64,000 nt of DNA. Source: Thamnidium elegans. Taxonomy: Eukaryota > Mucoromycota > Mucoromycetes > Mucorales > Mucoraceae. Position 1 is the stretch's first letter. Each line of letters opens with the position of its first letter. The notes beneath the pieces are model-generated. The model worked only from the letters and a program-made list of their open reading frames with translations, made no database searches and had not been told where the DNA came from. A program made the translations under genes and the position numbers. The stretch is from NCBI GenBank assembly GCA_025201345.1, contig JAIXMG010000035.1, forward strand, positions 351,965-415,964, read 5' to 3'. Positions 12,166 through 23,126 of this stretch are shown in pieces.

Positions 12166-12174
12166 TATAAAAGG
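12166..12174 (+). promoter_or_regulatory. Candidate TATA box of the small gene at 12342
   Basis: A TATAAAAGG match sits 168 bp upstream of the proposed start codon and about 75 bp upstream of the short upstream frame at 12240. It is one of the best TATA matches in the unique region, but such matches are common in AT-rich DNA. Confidence 0.35.
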
Positions 12175-12341
12175 AAGTATTTTTCCCTAATCTCTTCACA
12201 CTGACGATTTACTCTATTGACCGATTGGATCGATTGATAATGAGGGAGATTTTTTTTTCTGTGCGGCACGGGTATATTTTTGCATTCGTTAATATCCGTA
12301 ATATACTTCCTTTCTTCTTCACCCCATCCTTTAATTTATAA

Positions 12342-12823
12342 ATGCAATTAAAAAAACTATTGTTATCACTTGAAGAGATAATTCTGTACAAACCCTGGTT
12401 ATATTACGCCTTTGTCTTACTGATACTTTTAATTCGTGGTGGATATCAGATACTTATTAGCCCTGTTTATGTATTAGTTTAACTTTTTTTTTTTTTTTTT
12501 TGCTCCGATATAAACTCTTCATGTATACTTTTTTTTTATCGCACGCTCATTTTAAAAAGTCCATAATGATATGCTTGGCTTTTTTTTAACCGGTGATTAT
12601 TCACGGTAGAAATAAATATACCGATTTTTTTTTAAAATTCATCTTTAAAAAAAGTAGCCAATACATATAATCCTATATAATTGCGTTTTTTATATTTCAG
12701 ACCATTTTGATAAAGAAAGGAAACTTATGGGCCGTATTCTTCCAGGCGTATTGGAATTCAATCATCGCTTTAACTTATATCCATAAGCTACCTTTTTTTT
12801 ATGTGAATCAAATTAAATTATAA
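12342..12823 (+). CDS. Possible small membrane protein, two exons
   Basis: Not a recognised family. Exon 1 (12342-12470, 43 codons) would be joined by a 230-bp GTATTA...TTTCAG intron to exon 2 (12701-12823, 40 codons plus stop), giving 83 residues. Exon 1 has a strongly hydrophobic segment (WLYYAFVLLILLI); exon 2 has a second one (WAVFFQAYWNSIIALTYI). Two membrane helices with Lys-rich flanks are a coherent design and the phase is exact, which argues against chance. A 33-codon upstream frame (12240-12341) ends in TAA directly abutting the ATG. The intron is longer than others here. Without a homologue this remains a candidate. Confidence 0.33.
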
Positions 12824-12963
12824 CCTATAGTAATGGTCGCATTATAATTTAACACCATGACATCAGAAAATATGAAACTTTTTTTTTTTTTTTTTTTTTT
12901 TGAAAAAATTATGCGCTATGTAGTTTTTATTATGTGTAAGAAAATATTTTAAAAAAAAGAAAT

Positions 12964-14204
12964 TTAATCGTCATGATCGTGTTCAGTATCATTACTAATA
13001 ATACTATCAACTACATGCATAACACCATTGTTGAAGAAAATATTGGAATCAACAATACGAGCAGTCTTGTTCAAGGTAATATAACCTGATGTACTATTAA
13101 CGTAAGCAGGGAAGGTGATATTACTGAAGGTAGTGAAATTGGTGTTACCATCATTGGTAAGAGCATTAGCAGTGATGTTGGGTGTGTAGTAAACACCTTC
13201 AACTAAGTGGCTACGAACTAAATCTTGAATAGTATCGTTGTTCATTCCGGTAAGGTTGGCCTTCTTTAATGCATCAGATGCAGGAGCAAAGAGTGTAAAC
13301 TATAGACAAAAAGAATATGTTAGTAAATAACTTTTTTTTTTTTAGAAAAAAAATGAAAGTAAACCTACATTTGTAGTGCTATTCAAGGTACTTCCAATAA
13401 TAGGATACTTCTTGAGTAATTCTTCAAAGCCGTCAAGGTCATCGACTTCCTTAATGACAGTAGTAGGTGACATAGGAGGAATTAAAACTAGAGTAAAAAT
13501 ATACATATTAGACTATTATTCGTATATAAATATATAAAACTTTTTTTATCATTACCTGATGAAATGATATTTATGAGACCATTTGTAGCATTGACATCCT
13601 TAATATCTACATCGGTATCGTCATGACCGTTACCGACTTCATATTCGAGATAACTACCATTGGCTTGCATCCAAGTTTGGTTATGGAATTCAGCATATGA
13701 GGCATTATTTCCAATAAGAATAGGCAATCCTGTACCGAGGTGGTCGACTTTACTGTTGTTTAAGACGGAGTGTACAACACTAACAGAGATATTATGGTCA
13801 GTCAAGTTGGTCAAATTGACTCTATCACCCACAATGTGATATGTGATTAAATCGGAAACAGTATAGTTGTTGTAGGACATATTGGCAGGAGGGTAATCAC
13901 CAGTGACATTAATTTTATGTTGTTTGGCATAGGCCTTCCAGACCGTCAAGACTTTATTAAGGACCCCATCGCTAGGAACAAAGCATGTCAAGTTACCAGG
14001 ATTTTTCAACAAGTTGATAATAGGTTGATAACCAGTATCAGAATTAACTAAACCGATAAATCTGCTTGCATTCAAGTTATTGTTGGGAGCAGATAACAGA
14101 TCATAGATTGTGCTATTGTTATCGTTTTGTGTTTGGTTTTGTGTTTGAGCAACAACGGCCGAGACACCAAGAAGAGCGAGAGAAAGATATTTGCCGATTT
14201 GCAT
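12964..14204 (-). CDS. Secreted fasciclin (FAS1) domain protein
   Basis: Extracellular or cell-wall protein with two FAS1 modules. Exons on the minus strand: 14204-13556, 13487-13369 and 13299-12964. It starts with a signal peptide (MQIGKYLSLALLGVSAVVAQ). An in-frame ATG eight codons upstream is possible but weakens the signal peptide. FAS1 features visible: TCFVPSDGVLNKVL and DLITYHIVGDRVNLTNL in the first module; NFTLFAPASDALKKA, DLVRSHLVEGVYY and NGVMHVVDSII in the second. Many NxS/T sequons indicate heavy N-glycosylation. No GPI signal is apparent; the end is acidic (NDTEHDHDD). FAS1 proteins mediate adhesion; the ligand here is unknown. Confidence 0.88.
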
Positions 14205-14228
14205 TTGGATGAAAAGAGCAAAAGTCAA

Positions 14229-16218
14229 TATACGTGATTCTAATTATTTTTAAAAAATGGTCTTTTTATATATTTTTGGTTTGATCTTTCTTTTTTTTGT
14301 TTCGTTTCAGTCGTATAGAAAGTTCTGGGCAAATTATACGATCATCAAAATTATCATTTATCAGGTTTTACTTGTGTATGAGATACCAGGTTTTACTTGT
14401 CCCTTGTTTAGATAGGAAAACGTACATCTTGGCAAAACCCGCCCAGCTACCTTGCAGCAAAAACGCTACCAGTTAAAATATGATTTGGTAATCAAAACTT
14501 ATCTATATTGAAGCGGCTTTGGATCCAGAGATGAGATCATACGAGTGAAACTCTTGTAACATCGCTATCCTAAAGATTTATGACAAAAAAAAAAAAAAAA
14601 AGAAGGGTGATTTCTTCTGTTATAATTGTGTCATAGATTAACATATGTTTTATCTCTTCTCCACCCCCCATATGTTTTCTCCCCTAGTCTCACGATTGTT
14701 TTATTACGAAATGAAGATATTTCACTAAAACTAAAAGCTCGACGTTGTCGTGTTTTCGCTGTAGTTTGTTATTAAATGAGTAGATAGAATATGCTGTAGT
14801 TTTGTTTAAAAGAATAAAAGAATAAAAGATGATTTTTATTTATTTTGTATACAATTAATATTTATAATATAATTTGAGGTTACATTTGTGTCTGTGAGCC
14901 AAAGTAAATAAAGTAAAAAAAAAAAAAGGATTTCAGATATTAATATTGTACAAGCTTTTCAACAACGGTAGTAGCGTCCGAGGAGGCCACACCATTCAGC
15001 CAGGGATAACGTCAATCATCATTAGAGAGTACGATGGTTACATCGTTTTCCTTTTTAGCAACCCCGTACAGGGTGACTCGAAAGCACAGACTAGCTTTAC
15101 GCTGCTTACGCGCGTAACGGAGCTAGCGATTAAACTTTCTGCTGAGATTAAATTGGCTACGTGTAACACAACCTAATCATTTTTTGAAAACACGCACGTG
15201 ATTCTCACGTGTATGATATTTCATTGGCTAGGCCCCTAACAACAGAGTTAAGTAACATGCTGTTCAATTTAACGGAAGAAGCTCCAATAGCTTCTTCTTT
15301 TAACACCCTTGTGGAGTACTTTTTTTTATTTTTATTATTATCAAAGTGATATTCCTCTTTCAGGTGTTTTTTTAGCCTACTTTTATAATGAAGTTAGATA
15401 TAGGTTATTTCACAATGTGTAAACAGTAAATTATTGTACTTACATAAACTTAACTGTAGCAACCTCAGTACTACGTGTTTTTATCTCTTTTGTTTGGTTG
15501 ATGACGGTTTGTAATTCTCTTTGGTTATTTTTCATTTCCTATATAATGGATTAGTGTGTGTCACATCAATGGTTCGCATGCTTAATCAATATCGATGTAT
15601 TTATATCAGGGCATTTTCTGACTTGTTTCAAATCAGTTTCCTCACAATCAGGATTCTTTAATGTTACGTAATAAACTATTACGAAAAAAAGTAATAGATG
15701 AACTAGCACTTTCGTCCGAAATATCTAAGATATGATCCCTAGTGAGATTACAGGAAACAGCATATATGTTAGTTAAAATATGTATACCTGCGTTTTGTAA
15801 TATAGGTCTTTATAATTTTTCGGTTTCGTACGGCTATACGAATTGAATAAGGGGAAATCTGGGTGCGACGTATTACTTTTCACTTACCTTTAAGGAAGAC
15901 CATTCAGATAAGAAAAAACAAAAACAAAAACATGAAAGCAAAAAAAATAAATTAATAAAAAGTAATGGAATAAATAGGCGTGATAAAATAGGGCGTTACT
16001 TTACTCATCATGGCGTACTATACTACTATTTGTTTCGTATACTCGTACTTATACCTTGGTAAATCGTTTTTTATACGCAAGATCCTTTTTGTCTGTGCGA
16101 CTGGCTTGACATATATAGCTCTCTCACTGTTATGACGTATAAATGAGAAATAAAAAATAAAATTCCCTTATGTACTACCTTTCAATTAAACAACTTTTCT
16201 TGCACAAAAAAAAAAAAA
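14229..16218. other. Two-kilobase intergenic region with a GC-richer island and palindromes
   Basis: No gene is supported. Visible structures: poly-A at 14584-14601; a short GC-richer island at about 14950-15177 open in frames on both strands (possible gene or transposon remnant); two CACGTG palindromes at 15195-15200 and 15206-15211; and a nine-base inverted repeat (GAAGAAGCT/AGCTTCTTC) near 15276-15298. The right end is the promoter side of the phospholipase gene. Confidence 0.5.
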
Positions 16219-18520
16219 ATGTTTATATTAAAAAGACGTATTATACATAAAAATTGCCTGCGTTATATCAAAAGGGGAATAAGTACCGATTGTAATAAAT
16301 CTCAAAGTAGTATAAAAAAACCCATTGACAATTCACCGTTATGGTCAAGTCAATTTCGAACGAAAACGGAAGAAGATAATAAACAACCTGAAGCAGACGA
16401 TAAGTTTATTGGTTTGTTGTTTACCGATCAAGTCTGGCTGTCAAAAAAAATGGAATGGTTAGAGGACTTGCCTACAGTCGAAGCTATCAATATGAAAATG
16501 GTCGAATTATATCCCCAGTTCACGACCCAGTTTGCTCATTTACGAAAAGGGTATGAGAAAATGTGGGAGTATTTAACCATGGAGGAATTTAGAAAGATTG
16601 TGGACGAGATTAATAAAGATGCTAAAGATCCTTTAAAGTTTTCTGAGCTTAATAAGGATGCTGTGGTTAGGTAAAATATATCTCGGAACAATATATATGT
16701 ATGTACTAAAATCAATTGGTATAGAGAAGGATCCAGTTTATCAGAACAAGAAAAATTATTTATAAAAAAGAGAAAGCAGTTACAAAAGCAGTCGTTTGCA
16801 AAGTTAATTGGAGAGAATGCGGATAACATTGATGAACGAGATATACCAGTGGTAGGATTGGCTTCCAGCGGAGGAGGATATCGTGCCATGATTGGATTGA
16901 CAGGGTATTTAAGTGCTATGAAGAGTTCAGGTGTACTTGATTGTACAATGTATTTTGCTGGTATCTCTGGTTCCTGTTGGACCATGGCTTTGTACTATAA
17001 TCAACTTACACAATCTTCACCTCAAAAATTAAAACATCATCTCAAGTCTCACGTGAACGCGCATTGGGCAAATATGTCAAACTTTATTAATCTTTTGACT
17101 TCGTCACCTGAGAACAGTAAGTTGTTAATGCAAGGGGCAATTCAAAGGTTTTATCAACAGAATGGAGATATTAGTTTGGTCGATATATTTGGAGTTTTGA
17201 TGGGTCAAACACTATTAACTAAAAAGAGAGACAATTTACCTTCTGAAAAATTAGGTCAAGATGTTACAAGTAAATCAGAGGGATCTGAAGTAGGTGAATT
17301 TAAGCATCGTGATATGTACTTGACAGGGCAAGCAAATTATATAAAGGACGGGCTAGAACCAATGCCGATTTATTCAGTAGTACGACATGATATTACACTA
17401 GGAAAAACATTTGAGGATCGAATTAAAGAAATTAAACGAAAATTAGACGCTACTAGTAAACCAACCGAGATTGCAAATTTAGAAACCAAGAAAAAGGAAA
17501 TTGAAAATGAACAAAAGGATGCGTATCAGTGGTTTGAGTTTACACCGTATGATGTTGGATGTGAAGAAATGGAAGCGTGGGTCCCCATGTGGTCTTTTGG
17601 TCGTAAGTTTGCAGAAGGGAAAAACTTGGAGAGATTACCTGAACAAACTTTGGATATTTTAATTGGGTAAATAAATTACATACACATACAAAAAAAAAAA
17701 AAAAAAAGGTTGAAACTAATAAACCTCTAATTTTAGTATGTTTGGTTCTGCTTTTGCAGCTAGTCTTGTACATTTTTATAAAGAAATTCGAAGCTTCTTA
17801 CCTACTGGATCATTGGATAAAATAGATGAAACTATTACTCGATATGAGGCATCCATGTTGAGTTATCACCCTATATCACCTTCTTCGTTTGCTAATCCAT
17901 TTTATGGTATATCCAAAACATTTACAATGGATGATGGTAAAGTTGTTGAAAGACCCAAAGCTATTATCGATTCCAAAGAACTATATTTGATGGATGCTGG
18001 TATGGATAACAATATTCCATTCTATCCTTTACTTCGAGAAGGACGTGATGTAGATATTATTTTAGCAGTGGATTTAAGTGCAGATATTCAAACGTCAACA
18101 CACTTTGATCGTGCTGAAAGCTATATTAAAAAAAGAAACATCTCGGGATGGCCTACTGGTGCAGGTTGGCCTAAAGATAATAGCGAAGAAAAATATCCAT
18201 TAGGATCTTGTACAATATTTGAAGCTGAAACAGAAGAAGAAGTAAAGGATCAATCAAAGTCAAAATCTTTAAAGAAGGAACGTCCGATTACTTTGGCTTA
18301 TTTTCCTTTTATTGTAAACAAGGCCTATGATGCTAACTTTGATCCCCAAGAAGCCGAGTTTTGTAAAACTTGGAATTTTGTGTATACTCCTGATCAAGTA
18401 GAAAAAGTCATTGGGTTAGCAGAAGCTAATTGGGCTGATAATTTGGAAAAGATCAAGAATATATTAAAGAAAACGTGGGAAAGAAAAAGAAATCAAAGAC
18501 TAGAAAATGAGAATGTATAA
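16219..18520 (+). CDS. Cytosolic phospholipase A2-like lipase, probably mitochondrial (PlaA type)
   Basis: Acyl hydrolase of the cPLA2/lysophospholipase catalytic family. Exons: 16219-16670, 16725-17666 and 17737-18520. The oxyanion element GLASSGGGYRAM and the nucleophile elbow AGISGSCW (catalytic Ser) lie in exon 2; the partner Asp lies in YLMDAGMDNNIPF of exon 3. Together they form the Ser-Asp dyad of cPLA2. No calcium-binding C2 domain is present. The N-terminus (MFILKRRIIHKNCLRYIKRG) is basic with no acid residues, like a mitochondrial presequence, and the Aspergillus nidulans cPLA2 homologue PlaA is reported as mitochondrial. The length, about 725 residues, matches that group. Substrate specificity cannot be read from sequence. 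Confidence 0.87.
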
Positions 18521-18566
18521 AATGTAAAATTTATTAAATAATACTAGAGTGAAATATATATATATA

Positions 18567-18586
18567 GGGGGGGTTGGGGTTGGGGT
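18567..18586 (+). repeat. Short interstitial TTGGGG telomere-like tract
   Basis: Seven G residues followed by two TTGGGG units lie between the phospholipase and the next gene. The unit is the same as in the terminal tract at the right edge. It could be chance or a scar of break repair. Confidence 0.6.
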
Positions 18587-18619
18587 AAATGTACTACAGT
18601 AATAAAAAATTGACATATG

Positions 18620-18940
18620 TTATAAGCTTTGTTCCATATGATGTAACTTATCAACCTGTTCAGGTGTGCCTTCATTTTCAATATTACGTATTAAACCAGG
18701 ATAGAGATCCCAGTTAGAGTCACGGGAAGAATTATTATTTTGCTGGGGATTTTGGTTGGCATGGTATTTACGATAGTTACAACCCGGTAAACTATTCATC
18801 TTGTATCTGTATAACGCAGGATGGGTTAAATCATCTTCAGTCATAGCATGTTCAACCACAGCAGTTTCTTGTTTTGTACGTTCGATAACGGAGGTTTCAG
18901 TTTTTTTATAAATCATTGGAAGGTTACAATTTAAAGTCAT
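18620..18940 (-). CDS. Small protein of unknown function (106 residues)
   Basis: Not recognised. A single uninterrupted frame starts at MTLNCNLPMIYKKTE and ends DKLHHMEQSL. The middle reads as structured (MTEDDLTHPALYRYKMNSLPGCNYRKY), then a Gln/Asn-rich patch (NQNPQQNNNSS), then WDLYPGLIRNIENEGTPEQ. No signal peptide or membrane helix. Codon choice matches the neighbouring genes and the frame lies in a normal gene-to-gene gap between the phospholipase and URC1, which supports it as real. Confidence 0.6.
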   Translation of the reverse strand: MTLNCNLPMIYKKTETSVIERTKQETAVVEHAMTEDDLTHPALYRYKMNSLPGCNYRKYHANQNPQQNNNSSRDSNWDLYPGLIRNIENEGTPEQVDKLHHMEQSL

Positions 18941-19109
18941 TTTGTTTGTATATAAAAAGTGAAATAATATTTATTTAAAAAAAAGGGGCTTTTTATACAG
19001 AAAAAAACGCTTGCATGAAAAAAAGAAAAATCACCCCACTGAATAGAAAAAAAGAAAAAAGGAACGACTTTTTCTTTTCCGTAATCGGGGTTAAAACGAA
19101 AAGAACCAA

Positions 19110-21378
19110 TTAATGCTCAATATCCTCCCAGTCACGACCCTTTACGTTAGAAAGTTCTGCGTCAGTCATTACCGAACCACTGGTAAAGTACCCAGACGCA
19201 ATTTTAGCGTCGATTTCAACTCTATTTGCGTGAGAAAAATGTAAGAATGATATTTACCACACACAAAAAAAAAAAAAAAAAATTACCTTGAATCAGCAGG
19301 TACAAGTTCATCAGGGATAGGTACGCGTTCGATAATGGGAATACCTGAACCGACAATGGCGTCATGTTTCTAAAAGTGAAATTAATGCCGATTACTCGCT
19401 ATTGGATCTAAATACAAACTTACCATGTTAGACATTGACTACAAGAAAGAATAAAAAGGGTATACTGCTTAGCACAAATAAAAAATACTAAATGGTTTTT
19501 ACTTTTTACCATCATACGATCAATCTTTTGAATTCCTAACCAGTGTAATACATCAGGCATTAAAGCTTGGAAACGCATATCTTTAACACCTGCAATACAT
19601 TCTGTACGTAAAAAGTAATTATCTGCGGTATCACCACCAGCCTGTCTTTTACCTAATAATAAATAATAATAAGTCATCGCATAACATTTTTCTCCCCTTT
19701 ACTTACGAGCATTGTAAACCAAATACTTTGTTACTTCTCCCAAAGCTCTTCCTTCCTTTCTGACTATAATTATAATATTCATGTTAAATAAAATAAAAAG
19801 AAATTTTTTTTTCTTACAGTAAACAATTACACCAACACCACCTTGTTGAGCTTGCTTTACACATTCTTCAATACCAAAAATTAAATAAGGTCTACAAGTA
19901 CAAATATCGCTACCTATATGATATATTTAGTTTTATATATATTATACGTAAAAAAAAAAAAAAAATGAATCAATTTATTACCGAATACGTCAGATCCGTT
20001 ACACTCATCATGTACACGAAGAGTTAACTTCTTGGAAGGGTCTAGAGGTATATGAGTTTCATCAAATGATATTATTTTTTCCTTGTGCTTACCAGATACA
20101 TATTCAGGGTTACCAAATATATATACACTGATACCTCCGATAGGGGGTAAATATACCTTCAAGTCAGGTCGAGTGATTAATTCGGGATACATTCCACCTA
20201 ATAATACGTTATTTATTTTGACATATATATTATTATATAATAATATGCATACCAGTATCCTCACTAAAAAAAAATGAATAAATAATTAATCACTTGAAAT
20301 AAATAAATAATATATAACTTACAAGAGTGCACGACGAAGTAAAGTTTCTTCAATACCAAATCTCTTTGCAACACCAGGTAAATACCAAACGGGTTCAAGA
20401 GCAGCTTTTGAAACAGCTAAATCACCACGTTCATTTACTACTATTTTACCATCTACTTGTAAGTTACCACTCTTGACGTTCATTTCCATTTCAGCCATTG
20501 TCATATGAGCGCGAGTAATAGCAATAGTAGGTCTAAGGTTTTATTAGAAAAGGGGGGAATTTCTTCTCTTTTGCTTAAAACAAATAAAATACCTGACATC
20601 AAGACCAGCTTCATACTCACTCTTGAAAACAGAAGGGGCTACATGACCAAAAGGATCAATTGAGACAATTTTCTCAGGGTCAAACCAAGATGCATGAGGT
20701 CCAATTTGATAAGTTGGTTCGGTTAAATCAAAATTGGGTCTATAATTTGATGGTAAATCACCAATAGCTACAGCCAAAGCACGATAAATACAATAAGAGC
20801 CACCATAAGCACCAATAGCATTTCTAAATAAAATAAATTGTTATATAATAATACAAATGAGACATATAAATATATATATTTACCTCTTTTTAATACTTTC
20901 TGCGTGACGAGAAGCTACAATAGGACCTCTTTCTTTTGCATCTTTCGCACCCCATAAAAGATTAATTGGTTTAATACCATGTTGACCAGGATAAGCTAAA
21001 TTAATTTTTTTTTAGTAGGACAATAATAATAATAATAATAATAAAAGATAGGTTACTAGTAAGAATCACACGGCTAGGATACATGGATGATTGAGTCACT
21101 GGAGATATGGTAGATTTTGAAGTAGTACAATCCTTTTCATCACTTGTTAAGGCGCTGATAGAAGTAGAAGGAGATAACTGGGTGTCACCAAATTTTGGAG
21201 GGGTAGCAGAAGACAATTTCTCAAACTATACACTCACACACATGAGTAAAATAATAATAATAATAAAAAGAATAACAAACATGTATACCTGTTCAGCCAA
21301 TCTCAATTGGTCTTGTCGTAACGTTTCCATAGTAGACAACATTTTTTGCATAATAACTTCATCATTGCTTATAGTCAT
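19110..21378 (-). CDS. URC1: Uracil catabolism protein Urc1 (GTP cyclohydrolase II-like)
   Basis: Member of the URC1 family, required for the uracil catabolism pathway described in Lachancea kluyveri. I read 13 exons on the minus strand: 21378-21289, 21225-21057, 20995-20884, 20823-20593, 20532-20323, 20263-20253, 20197-19982, 19913-19818, 19763-19707, 19652-19510, 19438-19424, 19369-19287 and 19221-19110. Exons 6 and 11 are only 11 and 15 nt, yet both are needed for frame. The protein has the family start TTYPGQHGIKPINLLWGA and a C-terminal GCH II fold: zinc ligands in DECNGSDVFGSDICTC and the catalytic-loop equivalent GVIVYFRKEGRALGE. It ends SGSVMTDAELSNVKGRDWEDIEH. It faces a uracil phosphoribosyltransferase gene across 279 bp, matching the URC gene association. 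Confidence 0.88.
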
Positions 21379-21657
21379 TCTTATATATTTAAAAAGGGTA
21401 AAAATAAGAGAGAAAAAAAAAAGAAAAAAAGAGAATAGTAAAAAGAAAAGAAAGGAAAAAGAATAATAAAAAAGAGTTTTATAAGTTAAAATGTTACGGT
21501 TGTTTGTTCATGAGATATCAAAGCATAAACATGTACGTATATACGATATACTCACATGATTTGCTTATCATCATGCAAAAACCTTATATATTCTCTTACA
21601 ATTTAATTTATCCTTTTTATTCTCTTTTCTTTCTTTTCATCTCTTCTTCTTTTTATT
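21379..21657. promoter_or_regulatory. Shared upstream region of URC1 and the UPRT gene
   Basis: These 279 bp between divergent start codons contain a purine-rich block (about 21400-21465) and a pyrimidine-rich block (about 21600-21655). A common nitrogen- or uracil-responsive site is plausible, because both genes fit one pathway, but no known motif was identified. Confidence 0.45.
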
Positions 21658-22561
21658 ATGACTATGATAAATACTATTCATGTAAGCAAACATCCTATTG
21701 TTGCTCAAAAGTTGTCTCAATTGAGAGAAAAAAATCAAGCACCTAAAGTTGTAAGAGAGTTGACAAGTGATCTCTCCCTTTTATTGGGTTATGAAGCTTC
21801 TACAGATGTAACATTAAAAAAGGGACAAATGGCAAGTAATTATATATAGATAGGAAAATATATATACATATATATACTAATATGGAATATATATATATAG
21901 GCTTCTAGTCAATGTGGCGATTATCAGATGAATGAGATAAAGGAAAGAGTAGGTTTAGTACCTGTTCTTAGATCAGGTCTAGGTCTTGTTAACGGTAAAT
22001 AAAATGCAATAACTAAAAGTAAATGTGTGGGAGATTTTAATGACTAAAATATAGGATTTTTAAATTTATTCCCTGATGCTCCCGTATTGCATTTGGGTAT
22101 TTATCGTGAAAAAGTGTCTCATCAACCAGTAGAATACTATAATAAGTTACCCGATGTACCTAACGTAGATTTATGTTATGTATTGGACCCTGTTATCGCT
22201 ACCGGTAATACTGCTGTTGCAACTATTAATATGTTGAAAGAATGGGGTGTTCAAGGTTCTCAGATCAAGTTTGTAGCTATCATTGGGGTAATACCGTTTT
22301 ATTTGCGCTATCTAGTTTCTTTTTTTGAACTTTTTTTATTTATTTTTTAGTCTGAACAAGGTCTTGAACAACTTCAAACAGCGCATCCCGATATCAATAT
22401 TTATATTGCTGGTATCGATGAAACACTCGACAACAAAGGGTAACAACAAGTTGCTTTTAAATACACGTATCTATCGTATTTACTCACACACTTATTTAAC
22501 TAATAGATACATTAATCCTGGTATTGGTGATTCTGGTGATAGACTTTGGAATACTATTTAA
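21658..22561 (+). CDS. Uracil phosphoribosyltransferase (UPRT; Fur1/Urc6-like)
   Basis: Converts uracil and PRPP to UMP. Exons: 21658-21831, 21901-21994, 22055-22287, 22351-22439 and 22507-22561. The first intron starts GCAAGT, not GT: only this GC-AG splice gives ...KKGQMASSQCGDYQ in frame. UPRT features: VPVLRSGLGLVNGF, the PRPP-binding loop CYVLDPVIATGNTAVA, IKFVAIIGSEQGLEQL, and the C-terminal uracil-binding end GYINPGIGDSGDRLWNT. About 214 residues, similar to bacterial UPRT. In L. kluyveri a UPRT (URC6) works with URC1 in uracil catabolism, and the divergent pairing with URC1 supports that role here; general pyrimidine salvage (FUR1) is the alternative. Confidence 0.9.
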
Positions 22562-22609
22562 AATAAAATAATTTTTTCGCTTTCATTCTTTTTTTTCTTT
22601 TTTATAAAA

Positions 22610-22993
22610 ATGTCTACTACTTTATCTATCTATCATAATCCACGTTGCTCAAAGTCGCGTAACGCACTTAGTTATCTTGAATCTAATAAAGATAAACATA
22701 ACTATGATATCGAAATCATTCTCTATCAAAAGGAAACTCCTACGCGTGATCAATTGGAAAAGTTATCAAACTATCTTGGTTTAACCTCAAAAGAAGACTC
22801 TACAAAGCCTTGGAAAACTTTACTTCGTCCTGACGCACAAAAATTAGTTTCTTCTTGGAAGGAAACTTTTGACTTGTTGTCATCTGAACCACAACATCTT
22901 GAACGTCCATTCATTGTTGACTTTCAACATGAAAGAGCTGCTTTAGGTAGACCTGACCTTACTGATGTTGAAGCTCTCGTTCAAAACCTTTAA
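22610..22993 (+). CDS. Arsenate reductase, ArsC/YfgD family (glutaredoxin-dependent type)
   Basis: Small thioredoxin-fold reductase of the ArsC family (127 residues). The catalytic Cys is in IYHNPRCSKSRNAL. The three Arg that bind arsenate in the E. coli enzyme have counterparts in LLRPDA, ERPFIVD and GRPDL, so the protein looks active. The gene is intronless among intron-rich neighbours and starts 48 bp after the UPRT stop. The family is mainly bacterial, so an old horizontal gain is possible, but codon use is not visibly different. It may equally serve another thiol-redox substrate, as for the poorly defined YfgD branch. Confidence 0.85.
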   Translation: MSTTLSIYHNPRCSKSRNALSYLESNKDKHNYDIEIILYQKETPTRDQLEKLSNYLGLTSKEDSTKPWKTLLRPDAQKLVSSWKETFDLLSSEPQHLERPFIVDFQHERAALGRPDLTDVEALVQNL

Positions 22994-23126
22994 AGTCCGT
23001 GACTCGCTTTACAAACACTCAAAAAAAAAAAAAAAAAAAAATTGTCCACCCTTGCTAAAAAATAATAAAAAAAGAGTTGATTTTTTTTTTCTTTTTAACA
23101 TTAACACATACATATAAATAATAATA

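Noticed and set aside
14946..15176. 76-residue plus-strand frame in the GC-richer island.
   Set aside because: No family resemblance, and the opposite strand is open as well; noted as a composition anomaly rather than a gene.
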